From DASZUK01 sp963844575 (GTDB lineage: Bacteria; Actinomycetota; Acidimicrobiia; Acidimicrobiales; RAAP-2), in assembly GCA_963844575.1 (NCBI GenBank), contig CAWJOU010000005.1, positions 2,728,001 to 2,792,000 of the forward strand: a DNA stretch of 64,000 nucleotides. Direction: 5' to 3'. Positions 6,954 to 18,632 of this stretch are shown here, one piece after another (positions within the stretch are counted from its first letter, which is position 1; each line of letters begins with the position of its first letter). The position numbers and the translations under genes are program-made. Under the pieces are notes generated by a model. The model saw only the letters and a list, made by a program, of their open reading frames with translations, searched no databases and was not told where the DNA came from.

Positions 6954-8660
6954 CTGGTCGGTCGGGTCGACGGTGACCCGGAGCCGGCCCGGCGGCCGCG
7001 GCGTCGTCGCGAGGGCGTCGCAGAGCGTCCGGTGGTCCGGCGCCCGGACGAGCCATCGACCGTCGCCCAGGTCGGCCGTCATCACGCCGGCCGTCCCACC
7101 GAGCGCCGCGCCGTACACGGCGGCGGCCTCGCCGCTCACGACGGCGAGGGCGGCGAACGGCGGCAGGTCCAGCTCCTCCCGCAACGGCCGTTCGTCGACC
7201 CGGCCCGGATCGCCGGCCACCGCCGCCGCCAGGACCGGATGGTCCGGCAGCCGCGTCTGGACGAGCACCGGCCCCGCCCCCGGCGAACCACGGCCGCCGA
7301 CGAGCCGGCCGGCCCGGGCGAGCAGCGCCAGCGACTCCTCCGCCGCGGTGAACCGAGCCGCCAGCAGATGCTGGTCGAAGTCCAAGAAGACGACCGCGGC
7401 CGCCCGCCGGACCCGGTGGAGGACCGCTTCGGTCCCGACGAGCACCGGCGTGTCCGGCACCGCGTCGCCGGTGTCGCCGGCGACCTCACCGACGTCGACG
7501 CCGAGCAGTGCGGCCAGCTCCTCTCGGACCCGCGAGACGCCGGCCCGCAGCACCTTCAGCCGCGTGCCGCCGCACGCCGCGCAGACGACCGGCCGGGTCG
7601 TCCCGCAGCCGCGGCACCGCAGGCCGTCGTCGTCCTGTTCGACCGGCCGGCCGCACGTCGTGCAGCGGGCGATCTCGCCGCACGCCGCGCAGGCCAGCAG
7701 CCGGGCCCGGCCGGTCCGGTTGAGCACGCAGACCAACGGCGCCCCCGCCGGTAGCCGGCCAGCCAGCCGGACGAGCTCCTCCGACAGCAGGCCCGTCCGC
7801 GGATCCGCGGCGCGCCGGTCGACGACCGACACCGCCGGCCAGCCGGACCGCTCGTCCGGCGCGACGACGAGCCGGTAGCTCGCCACCTGCACCGCGGTCG
7901 GGCACGCCGATACCAGCCGGCACGGCGCGCCGGCCCGGGCCGCCCGTTCGGCGACGACCTCCACCGCGTCGTACCGGCTCCGGTACGCCTCGTCGTGGGC
8001 GTCGAGGACGACCGCGCCGGCCAACGCCGGCACCGGCGCCCACGCTGTCGCCCGCGACCCGACGACCACCGGCCACCCCGCCGCCGCCTCCGCCCAGTCC
8101 GCGGCCACCGCGATGCCCCGGTGGCGGAGCCGGGCCCGCAGCCGGTCGGCCCAACCGACGTTCGGCACGAGGACGACGACGCTGCCGTCGGCCGACACCG
8201 CGTCGACCATTTCGAGCACCAGCGGCAGCGGGTCCGTCGCCGGGCCGAGCCGCACGAGCTCCGTACCGGGCTCGACCAGGCCACCACTGTTTCGGCCATC
8301 GCCGCCCGTTCGCCGGCCGGCGCGTGGCGCGGCCGGGAGCTCCCAGACATTGCGGGCCGGCGACGCCACCCGGAGCAGCGTCGACGCCGGCATCGCCCAC
8401 CGCCAGGCCGCCCACGTCGCCAGCTCGACCACCGCCGGCGGCGGCCCCGACCCCGAGAAGCCGGTGATCGGCTGCAGCGCGACCGTGGCCGGCGGCTCGG
8501 GATCGACCGCGGTCACCCAGCCGCCGACCGGCCGGTGGTGGAGCCGGATGCGCACCCGGCTGCCCACCGACAGCTGGCCGCGCCAGCGGTCCGGGACCGA
8601 GTAGTCGAACGCCCGCCCGACCGCGGGGACGTCCGGCAGGACCCGGACGCGGCCGCTCAG
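6951..8660 (-). CDS. priA: Primosomal protein N' (PriA), helicase-degenerate
   Basis: Replication-restart protein that recognises forked DNA. About 569 residues: N-terminal DNA-binding domain (RVLPDVPAVGRAFDYSVPD), helicase-like core, and a paired zinc module CAACGEIARCTTCGRP / CRGCGTTRPVVCAACGG. The Walker A region reads LGPATDPLPLVLEMVD without GKT, and the DEEH box is replaced by VLDAHDEAY; loss of the ATPase motifs is typical of actinobacterial PriA. No ATG, GTG or TTG lies where homology begins; the only plausible start is CTG 8660, overlapping the metK TGA as CTGA. Confidence 0.86.
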   Translation of the reverse strand: MSGRVRVLPDVPAVGRAFDYSVPDRWRGQLSVGSRVRIRLHHRPVGGWVTAVDPEPPATVALQPITGFSGSGPPPAVVELATWAAWRWAMPASTLLRVASPARNVWELPAAPRAGRRTGGDGRNSGGLVEPGTELVRLGPATDPLPLVLEMVDAVSADGSVVVLVPNVGWADRLRARLRHRGIAVAADWAEAAAGWPVVVGSRATAWAPVPALAGAVVLDAHDEAYRSRYDAVEVVAERAARAGAPCRLVSACPTAVQVASYRLVVAPDERSGWPAVSVVDRRAADPRTGLLSEELVRLAGRLPAGAPLVCVLNRTGRARLLACAACGEIARCTTCGRPVEQDDDGLRCRGCGTTRPVVCAACGGTRLKVLRAGVSRVREELAALLGVDVGEVAGDTGDAVPDTPVLVGTEAVLHRVRRAAAVVFLDFDQHLLAARFTAAEESLALLARAGRLVGGRGSPGAGPVLVQTRLPDHPVLAAAVAGDPGRVDERPLREELDLPPFAALAVVSGEAAAVYGAALGGTAGVMTADLGDGRWLVRAPDHRTLCDALATTPRPPGRLRVTVDPTDQ

Positions 8661-9848
8661 AGGCCGAGAGCCCGGCGGAGGTCGTCGACCCGCGGGGTCG
8701 CCTCCCAGGTGAACTCCTTGTCGTTCCGTCCGAAGTGCCCGTACGCCGCGGTGCGCCGGTAGATCGGCCGCCGCAGGTCGAGGTCGCGGATGATGGCAGC
8801 CGGCCGGAGGTCGAAGAGCTCGCGTACCGCGGCCGCGATCGCCTCGGGGTCGGCGGCCTCGGTCCCGAACGTCTCGACGAGCAGCGAGACCGGCTGCGCG
8901 ACGCCGATGGCGTACGCCACCTGGACCTCGCAGCGCCGGGCCGCGCCGGCCGCGACGACGTGCTTGGCCACCCAGCGCGCCGCGTACGCCGCCGACCGGT
9001 CGACCTTCGACGGGTCCTTGCCGGAGAACGCACCGCCACCGTGCCGGGCCATGCCGCCGTACGTGTCGACGATGATCTTCCGACCGGTCAAGCCCGGTGT
9101 CGGCGTGCGGGCCGCCCAGCTCGAACTGGCCCGTCGGGTTGGCGAGGATCCGCAGCCCGCTCGTATCGAGGTCGGTCGGCAGCAGCGGGTGGATGACGTG
9201 CTCACGGAGGTCCGGCAGCAGCAGCGTCTCGAGGTCGATGCCCGGCTGGTGCTGCGTCGAGATGAGGATCGTGTCGATCGAGACCGGCCGGCCGTTCTCG
9301 TAGACCACGCTGACCTGCGTCTTGCCGTCCGGCCGCAGGTACGGCAGGACGCCGACCCGGCGCACCTGCGCCAGGCGCTGGGCCAGTCGGTGGGCGAGCC
9401 AGATCGGCAGCGGCATCAGGTCGGGCGTCTCGTCGCAGGCGTACCCGAACATCATCCCCTGGTCGCCGGCGCCCTGGGCGTTGAGCTGGTCCTCGCCGCC
9501 GGAGCCGGTGCGCAGCTCGAACGCCGAGTCGACGCCCTGGGCGATGTCCGGCGACTGGCCGTCGAGCGTCACCATCACGCCGCAGGTCCGCCCGTTGAAG
9601 CCGTAGGCGTCGTTGTCGTAGCCGATGTCGCAGACGACGTCACGGACGAGCGACGGTATGTCGATGTACGTCTTCGTCGTGATCTCGCCGGCGACGACGA
9701 CGAGCCCGGTCGTGAGCAGCGTCTCGCAGGCCACCCGGCTGTACGGGTCGTCCGTCAAGAGCGCGTCGAGGACGGCGTCGGACACCTGGTCGGCCATCTT
9801 GTCGGGGTGGCCCTCGGTGACCGACTCCGAGGTGAAGGTAGTTCTCAC
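8657..9848 (-). CDS. metK: S-adenosylmethionine synthetase (one frameshift)
   Basis: Makes SAM from methionine and ATP. Starts GTG 9848 (MRTTFTSESVTEGHPDKMAD; overlaps the coaBC stop as GTGA). It contains GAGDQGMMFGYACDET in the first frame and GGGAFSGKDPSKVDRSAAYA and FGRNDKEFTWE in a second. The switch lies at 9090-9091 (minus strand CTTG, expected CTG): removing one base of the pair joins HADTGL to TGRKIIVDTYGG and gives 396 residues, the normal length. Codon use and motifs on both sides are intact, so a one-base sequence error is likely. The enzyme is essential and supplies the methyltransferases. Confidence 0.93.
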
Positions 9849-11044
9849 GTGGTCTTCCTCCGATCCGTAGCCGGCGCGAGCAGGCCGACCACCCTATCCA
9901 AGATGGCGTCGGCCACTTCGTCCTTGCTGGTCAACGGGACGTCGATGGCGTCGCCGGCCGCGTCGAGGATCGTCACCGCGTTCGTGTCGTGGTCGAAGCC
10001 GACGCCGGGCGCGGCGACGTCGTTGACGACGAGGAGGTCGACGCCCTTCCGCTCGAGCTTGCGCCGGCCGCGAGCCACCGCGTCCTCGGTCTCCGCGGCG
10101 AAGCCGACGAACCGCTGGCCGGGCCGGCGCCCGGCGACCAGGCCGGCGAGGATGTCCGGCGTCTGCTCCAGCACGATCTCGGGCACACCGTCGTCCTTCG
10201 TCAGCTTCCGCTCCGACGGCGCCTTCGGCCGGTAGTCGGCCACCGCGGCCGCCATGACGACGACGTCGGCGTCTGCGACGACCCCGGCCAGCGCTCGTTC
10301 CATGTCCGCCGCCGACTCGACCGGCACGACCGTCACGAGCGGGCTATCGGCCGGCAGCGACGACGTCGTGACGAGCGTCACCCGGGCGCCGCGGCGGGCC
10401 GCGGCCGCGGCGACCGCGTGCCCTTGCTTGCCCGACGACCGGTTCGTCAGCACGCGCACCGGGTCGAGCGCCTCCCGGGTCCCGCCGGCGCTGACGACGA
10501 CGTGGCGTCCGGCCAGGTCCGCCGGCCCGAGCAGGCCGAGGACGCGGGCGGCGATGACCGCCGGCGCGGCGAGCCGGCCGGCGCCGACGTCACCGCCGGC
10601 CAGCCGGCCGTCCTCGGGTGGGACGACGACGACGCCGCGGCGGGCGAGCGTCGCCAGGTTCTCCTGCACGGCCGGGTGCTCCCACATCTCGGTGTGCATC
10701 GCCGGGCAGACGACGACCGGCGCCCGGGTGGCCAGCAGGGTGGCCGTGAGCAGGTCGTTCGCCATGCCCGCGGCGTAGCGGGCCAGCACGTCGGCCGTCG
10801 CCGGCGCGACGAGCACCAGGTCGGCGGTCTGGCCGAGCCGGGTGTGCGGGATCGATCCTTCCCAGAGGCTGTCCTGGACCGGCTCGGACGCCAGGGCGGA
10901 GAACGTCGTCGCCCCGACGAAGCGGGTCGCCCCGGCGGTGAGAACTGGAACGACGTGCACGCCGGCGTCGACCAATCGTCGGCAGACCTCGACGGCCTTG
11001 TACGCGGCGATGCCGCCGGAGACCCCGAGGACGACTCGTTTCAC
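9845..11044 (-). CDS. coaBC: Phosphopantothenoylcysteine decarboxylase / phosphopantothenate-cysteine ligase
   Basis: Bifunctional coenzyme A enzyme, 399 residues. The CoaC flavoprotein half begins VKRVVLGVSGGIAAYKAVE and has the substrate motif PAMHTEMW; the CoaB ligase half has SAGGTREALDPVRVLTNRSS, then GKQGHAVA, MAAAVADYRP and SERKLTKD. In CoaC the usual Asn of PxMNxxMW is His, and the flap that normally reads LACGDxGxGR reads LAGGDVGAGR, lacking the Cys. GTG 11044 was chosen because homology starts there; the frame upstream is non-homologous. rpoZ ends 11 bases upstream. Confidence 0.93.
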   Translation of the reverse strand: MKRVVLGVSGGIAAYKAVEVCRRLVDAGVHVVPVLTAGATRFVGATTFSALASEPVQDSLWEGSIPHTRLGQTADLVLVAPATADVLARYAAGMANDLLTATLLATRAPVVVCPAMHTEMWEHPAVQENLATLARRGVVVVPPEDGRLAGGDVGAGRLAAPAVIAARVLGLLGPADLAGRHVVVSAGGTREALDPVRVLTNRSSGKQGHAVAAAAARRGARVTLVTTSSLPADSPLVTVVPVESAADMERALAGVVADADVVVMAAAVADYRPKAPSERKLTKDDGVPEIVLEQTPDILAGLVAGRRPGQRFVGFAAETEDAVARGRRKLERKGVDLLVVNDVAAPGVGFDHDTNAVTILDAAGDAIDVPLTSKDEVADAILDRVVGLLAPATDRRKTT

Positions 11045-11055
11045 TGGCCGGCCGG

Positions 11056-11373
11056 TCAGCCGGCGTCCGGCGCCTCGGGCTCGGCTTCGGCTTCGGCGGC
11101 CGCCAGCGCGGCGGCCTCCTCCTCGGGGTCGGGCCGGGTGTACGTCGCCTTGCCGGCCGCGACCTCCTCGAAGGCGATCGACAGCGGCTTGCCGGACACC
11201 GACGTCACCTGCGGCGGAACCACCCGTCCGAGCCCCTCGCCGAGGCTGTTGTAGTACGCGTTGACCTGCCGGGCCCGCGTCGACCCGAGGGCGACGAGGG
11301 TGAACTTCGAGTCGACCTTGTCGAGCAGGTCTTCGATCGGGGGGTCCATCAGGGTGTTCCGGCCTTTGGCCAT
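11056..11373 (-). CDS. rpoZ: DNA-directed RNA polymerase omega subunit
   Basis: Small RNA polymerase subunit that helps fold the beta' subunit. The 105 residues begin MAKGRNTLMDPPIEDLLDKV and include the family core STRARQVNAYYN and PLSIAFEEVAAGK. An acidic Ala/Glu-rich tail (EEEAAALAAAEAEAEPEAPD) closes the protein. The start ATG overlaps the gmk stop by one base. The gmk-rpoZ-coaBC-metK order is the usual actinobacterial arrangement. Confidence 0.94.
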   Translation of the reverse strand: MAKGRNTLMDPPIEDLLDKVDSKFTLVALGSTRARQVNAYYNSLGEGLGRVVPPQVTSVSGKPLSIAFEEVAAGKATYTRPDPEEEAAALAAAEAEAEPEAPDAG

Positions 11374-11906
11374 CAGCGGTCCTCTCTTCGGGTTCGGTCA
11401 ACTATACCGGCCACCTCGGCCACAGCCCGTTCGACCTGGTCGTTCACGACCTCGTAGCCAGCCAGGTCGTGGCCGAGCTTGACCTCTTCACGGCCCTTCT
11501 CGATGCGCCGCTCGACGTGCGCCGGCGAGTCGCCACGGGCGACGAGACGCTCGCGCTGCACGTCGAGCGACGGCGGCAGGAGCAGGATGACGACCGCGTC
11601 GGGAGCCTGCTCGACGACCTGTTGGGCGCCCTGGAGGTCGATCTCGAGCAGCACGTCGTGCCCGGGCGGCGGCTCCGGGACCGGCGTCCCGTAGAGGTTG
11701 TCCAGGAACTCCGCCCACTCGAGGAAGCCGCCCGAGGCGACGCGGGCCATGAACCGCTCACGGTCGGTGAAGACGTAGGCGTCGTCCGACTCGCCGTCCC
11801 GGCGCGGCCGAGTCGTCCAGGACCGGCTCAACCAGAGCCGGGGGTCCCGGGCCGTGACCGCGGCCGCCACCGTGCCCTTTCCGGCCCCGCCGGGGCCGAT
11901 GAGCAC
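11373..11906 (-). CDS. gmk: Guanylate kinase
   Basis: Phosphorylates GMP to GDP. The P-loop IGPGGAGKGTVAAAV sits at the extreme N-terminus, followed by the GMP-binding RSWTTRPRRDGE and EFLDNLYGTPV. GTG 11906 places the P-loop at residue 3, unusually early. Homologues begin a few residues before (pattern RxFVLxGP), which matches the codons back to a CTG at 11924 giving LTGRVFVLIGP; no ATG, GTG or TTG is available there. The true start may thus be CTG 11924, one base after the mihF stop. With GTG the protein has 177 residues. Confidence 0.92.
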   Translation of the reverse strand: MLIGPGGAGKGTVAAAVTARDPRLWLSRSWTTRPRRDGESDDAYVFTDRERFMARVASGGFLEWAEFLDNLYGTPVPEPPPGHDVLLEIDLQGAQQVVEQAPDAVVILLLPPSLDVQRERLVARGDSPAHVERRIEKGREEVKLGHDLAGYEVVNDQVERAVAEVAGIVDRTRREDR

Positions 11907-11925
11907 GAAGACGCGGCCCGTCAGG

Positions 11926-12246
11926 TCAGCGGGGTGCAGTCTCTTTGAGCAGCTCGGCCCGCTGCTTGGCCCCTAGGCCCTGCAGTCGCCGGCTCTCGCT
12001 GATGCCTACCGTCTCCATCAGGCGACGGGCCTTGACCTTGCCGAGGCCGGGCAGCGACTCCAGTACGGAGACGACTTTCATCTTGCCCACGGTCTCGTCC
12101 TTCTCGGCCTTTTCCAGGAGCTCGGCCAGGCTCAGCGAGCCGAGCTTGAGCTTCTCCTTGACCTCGGCCCGCTCACGGCGAACCTTGGCAGCCTTCTCCA
12201 GTGCAGCCTGTCGCTGCTCGGGCGTAAGTGCGGGAGGTTGCGGCAT
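11926..12246 (-). CDS. mihF: Actinobacterial integration host factor MihF
   Basis: Nucleoid protein of actinobacteria, unrelated in fold to proteobacterial IHF. The 106 residues start MPQPPALTPEQRQAALEKAA, followed by a long basic helix and a C-terminal helix-hairpin-helix-like segment LPGLGKVKARRLMETVG / ESRRLQGLGAKQRAELL, which binds DNA (family knowledge). ATG 12246 is supported by TACCAT 6 bases upstream, suggesting its own leaderless transcript at the head of mihF-gmk-rpoZ-coaBC-metK-priA. Confidence 0.94.
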   Translation of the reverse strand: MPQPPALTPEQRQAALEKAAKVRRERAEVKEKLKLGSLSLAELLEKAEKDETVGKMKVVSVLESLPGLGKVKARRLMETVGISESRRLQGLGAKQRAELLKETAPR

Positions 12247-12252
12247 GCGCCG

Positions 12253-12258
12253 ATGGTA
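12253..12258 (-). promoter_or_regulatory. -10 element of leaderless mihF transcript
   Basis: Minus-strand TACCAT, 6 bases (CGGCGC) before the mihF ATG, inside the short pyrF-mihF gap. No Shine-Dalgarno is present. Confidence 0.5.
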
Positions 12259-12277
12259 GCGCCTCTGGAGTGCCAGG

Positions 12278-13150
12278 TCACAACCATTTCCGGCCGAGGG
12301 CCGCCGCGACCTCGTCCCGGGCCGCGACCGCGGCCGCCCGGAGGGCGTCGACCGACGGCCCGGCGGCGAGCACCGACCGCGACACGTTCGGCAGGACGGT
12401 CCCCGGACGGCACCCGGCAAAGAGCTTGCCGACGGCCTGCGCGGTCCCGCCCTGCGCGCCGACGCCCGGCGCGAGCAGCGGTCCGCCGAGGTCGCCGAGG
12501 GCGAACGACGACGGCTGCAAGGTCGCCCCGACGACCGCGCCGATACTGCCGATGCCCCCTGCCGCGCCGGCGCCCGCGTCGGCGTTGCGCCGGGCGATCG
12601 CCGCCAGCATCGAGTCCCCGACCGTCGCCGGCTCGCCCGTCCCCGGCACGACCGCTTCCTGCACGGTCCGGCCCTCGGGGTTACTGCTGCGCACGACGAC
12701 GAAGACGCCGCGACCGTTGGCCAGCGCGGTCCGGAACAGCGGCTCGAGCGAGCCGAGCCCGAGGTACGGCGTCGCGGTCATCGCGTCGGCGGCCAGCCGG
12801 CTCGACCGGCCGAGCCAGGCGTCGGCGTACGCCTCCGACGTGCTGTCGATGTCGCCGCGCTTGGCGTCGGCCACGACGAGCAGGCCGGCCGCCGACGCGT
12901 CGGCGATCAGGGTCTCCAGGGCGGCCAGACCGGCCGAGCCGTGCCGCTCGTAGAACGCGACCTGCGGCTTGACGACCGGGACCGCGCCGGCGAACGCCTC
13001 GACGCACGCCGCGCCGAACGCCCGCAGGCCGTCCGCGTCGTCGGGCAGCCCCCAGGCCCCGAGCAGGCCGGCCGACGGGTCGATGCCGGCGCAGAGCGGG
13101 CCGCTCCGGGCCACCGCGTCGACCAGCCGTTCCCCGAACGCCTCACCCAT
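12278..13150 (-). CDS. pyrF: Orotidine 5'-phosphate decarboxylase
   Basis: Last step of UMP synthesis. The 290 residues match the long (type 2) actinobacterial form: CAGIDPSAGLLGAWGLPDD near the N-terminus, VKPQVAFYERHG, and the catalytic VADAKRGDIDSTSEAYA with the Asp-Lys network. ATG 13150 overlaps pyrD by 8 bases. Last gene of the pyrR-to-pyrF run. Undamaged, unlike its upstream neighbours carA, carB, pyrB and pyrC. Confidence 0.95.
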   Translation of the reverse strand: MGEAFGERLVDAVARSGPLCAGIDPSAGLLGAWGLPDDADGLRAFGAACVEAFAGAVPVVKPQVAFYERHGSAGLAALETLIADASAAGLLVVADAKRGDIDSTSEAYADAWLGRSSRLAADAMTATPYLGLGSLEPLFRTALANGRGVFVVVRSSNPEGRTVQEAVVPGTGEPATVGDSMLAAIARRNADAGAGAAGGIGSIGAVVGATLQPSSFALGDLGGPLLAPGVGAQGGTAQAVGKLFAGCRPGTVLPNVSRSVLAAGPSVDALRAAAVAARDEVAAALGRKWL

Positions 13151-14067
13151 GTGCCCCTCCGATCAACTCGCGTACCGCGGCGACCCGGTGCCGGCGGCAC
13201 CACCGCCCCAACCCGTCGAGCACCTTCCACGGCGCCCGCGGGTCCCGGAACGTCGCCGTGCCGACCTGTACCGCGTCGGCCCCCGCGAGCAGCAGCTCGA
13301 CCGCGTCGTCCGCCCCGAAGACGCCGCCGACGCCGACGATGCCGGCGTCGGGGAACGCCTCCCGGCACTCCCAGACGGCGCGGACGGCGACCGGGTGGAC
13401 GGCCGGGCCGGACAGCCCGCCGCCGCCGGCCCCGAGGGCCGGCCGCCTCGTCTCGGTGTCGATGGCCAGCCCGAGGAGCGTGTTGACGAGCGTCACGGCC
13501 TCCGCACCGGCGTCGAGCGCGGCCCGGGCGATCTCGCGGAGGTCGGCGACGTTCGGGCTCAGCTTCGCCCACCGCGGCAGTCCGGCCGCCGCGGCCGCGT
13601 CGACCGCCTCGGCCGTCGCGACCGGCGAGTGGGCGAACATCCGCGACCGGTCCTCGACGTTCGGGCAGCTCACGTTGACCTCGACCGCGACCAGGCCGCC
13701 ACCGCCGGCCGTCGCCCGCGGCCCACCGGCCAGGCCGGCCGCGGCCGCCGCGAAATCGTCGACCCGGCGACCCCAGATGCTGGCGACGACCCGGGCGCCG
13801 GCCGCGGCCAGGCCGGGCAGCTCCTCGTCCAGCCACGCCGCCACCCCCGGGCCCTGGAGGCCGACGCTGTTCAGCATCCCGGCCGCCACCTCGTGCACCC
13901 GTGGCGCCGGGTTGCCCGGCCACGGCTCAGGCCCCAGCGACTTGACCACGACCGCCCCCAACTGGGCCAACGGACCGAACGCCCCCAGCTCGGCCCCGTG
14001 GCCGGCGGTCCCCGACGCCGTCATGACCGGGTTCGGCAGCGCCACCGACCCGATCCTGGTGGACAGG

Positions 14068-14078
<11 letters not shown>
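13143..14078 (-). CDS. pyrD: Dihydroorotate dehydrogenase, class 1
   Basis: Oxidises dihydroorotate to orotate with FMN. The 311 residues start MGPDLSTRIGSVALPNPVMT. The motif NVSCPNVED carries the Cys base of class 1 enzymes (class 2 enzymes have Ser), and VGVGGVFGADDAVELLLAGA marks the phosphate site. ATG 14078 overlaps the carB stop by 11 bases. Class 1B enzymes need a PyrK electron-transfer partner, normally encoded next to pyrD; none lies between carB and pyrD or between pyrD and pyrF, so the partner is elsewhere or the enzyme uses another acceptor. Confidence 0.92.
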
Positions 14079-17492
<3,414 letters not shown>

Positions 17493-17495
17493 GGC

Positions 17496-18632
17496 TTATC
17501 CCTCCCCCTCGGGCGCCCGCTGGAGCCCCTCTCGATGGCCAGCCCGTCCGGCGCACCGGAGCCGGACGGCGTGCCCATCAGCGCCCGGAACTCGTCGAAC
17601 AGGTACCGGGCGTCGTGCGGCCCCGGGCCGGCCTCGGGGTGGTACTGCACGGAGAACGCGGCGGCCGACCGGCAGCGGATGCCCTCGATGACGCCGTCGT
17701 TCAGGTTGACGTGGGTCACGTCCGCGTCGGGCACGTCGACGACCGCGTAGTTGTGGTTCTGGCTCGTCACCTCGACCTGCCCGGTCGACCGGCGCTGGAC
17801 CGGGTGGTTGCTGCCGTGGTGGCCGAACGGCAGCTTGTACGTCGTCCCGCCGAGCGCGGTGGCGAGGATCTGGTGGCCGAGGCAGATGCCGAAGACCGGC
17901 ACCCGCCCGACGAGGGCGCTGACCGCGGCGGCCGGGCCGGGCAGGGCGGCCGGATCGCCGGGGCCGTTCGAGAGGAAGACGCCGTCGGGGGCCATCGCCA
18001 GCACGTCGTCGGCCGGCGTGCCGGCCGGGACGACGGTCGATCGTCGCCGAGCGCGCCGAGCTGGCGGAGGATCGTCTCCTTGATGCCGAAGTCGTAGGCG
18101 ACGACGCGGTACGGGCCGTCGCCGCGGACGTACGGTTCGGTCGTCGTCACGCCGGCGACGAGGTCGTGCCCGTCGGTCGGCTCGGCCGTGGCCGCGGCCG
18201 CCCGGAGCTCGGCTTCACCGGCCGTCCCGAACGCACCCGGCATCGCACCACGGTCCCGCAGGTGCCGGGTCAGCCGGCGGGTGTCGATGCCGGTGACCGC
18301 CGGGGACGTCGTGGCGGACGAGGAACGCCTCGAGCCCCTCGGTGGCCCGCCAGTTGCTCGGCTCCGTCGTCAGGTCCCGGACGACGACGCCGCGGCAGAA
18401 CGGCCGCGGCGCCTCGTCGTCGAGCCGCGTTCGTGCCGTAGTTGCCGATGTGCGGGTAGGTGAACGCGATCACCTGGCCGGCGTAGGACGGGTCCGTCAC
18501 GACCTCCTGGTAGCCCTGACACGCGGTGTTGAAGACGAGCTCGCCGGTCGAGACCGGCTGCACGAGGCCGGCCGCCTCGCCCTCGAAGACCTCGCCGTCG
18601 GCGAGCACCAGCAGTGCCGGCTGGCGGGTCAT
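17496..18632 (-). CDS. carA: Carbamoyl-phosphate synthase small subunit (three or four frameshifts)
   Basis: Glutamine amidotransferase subunit delivering ammonia to CarB. Pieces in successive frames: MTRQPALLVLADGEVFEGEA to HIGNYGTN, then EAFLVRHDV, then TGIDTRRLTRHLRDRGAMPG to DFGIKETILRQLGALG, then GVFLSNGPGDP, VFGICLGHQILA (catalytic Cys) and FSVQYHPEAGPGPHD. Breaks lie near 18425, at the G run 18302-18305 (one extra base) and near 18040. A fourth, in GGGG close to 17528, would restore a TAA at 17496 just before carB; as read, the last frame runs on to 17456. ATG 18632 overlaps the pyrC stop. Confidence 0.87.
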
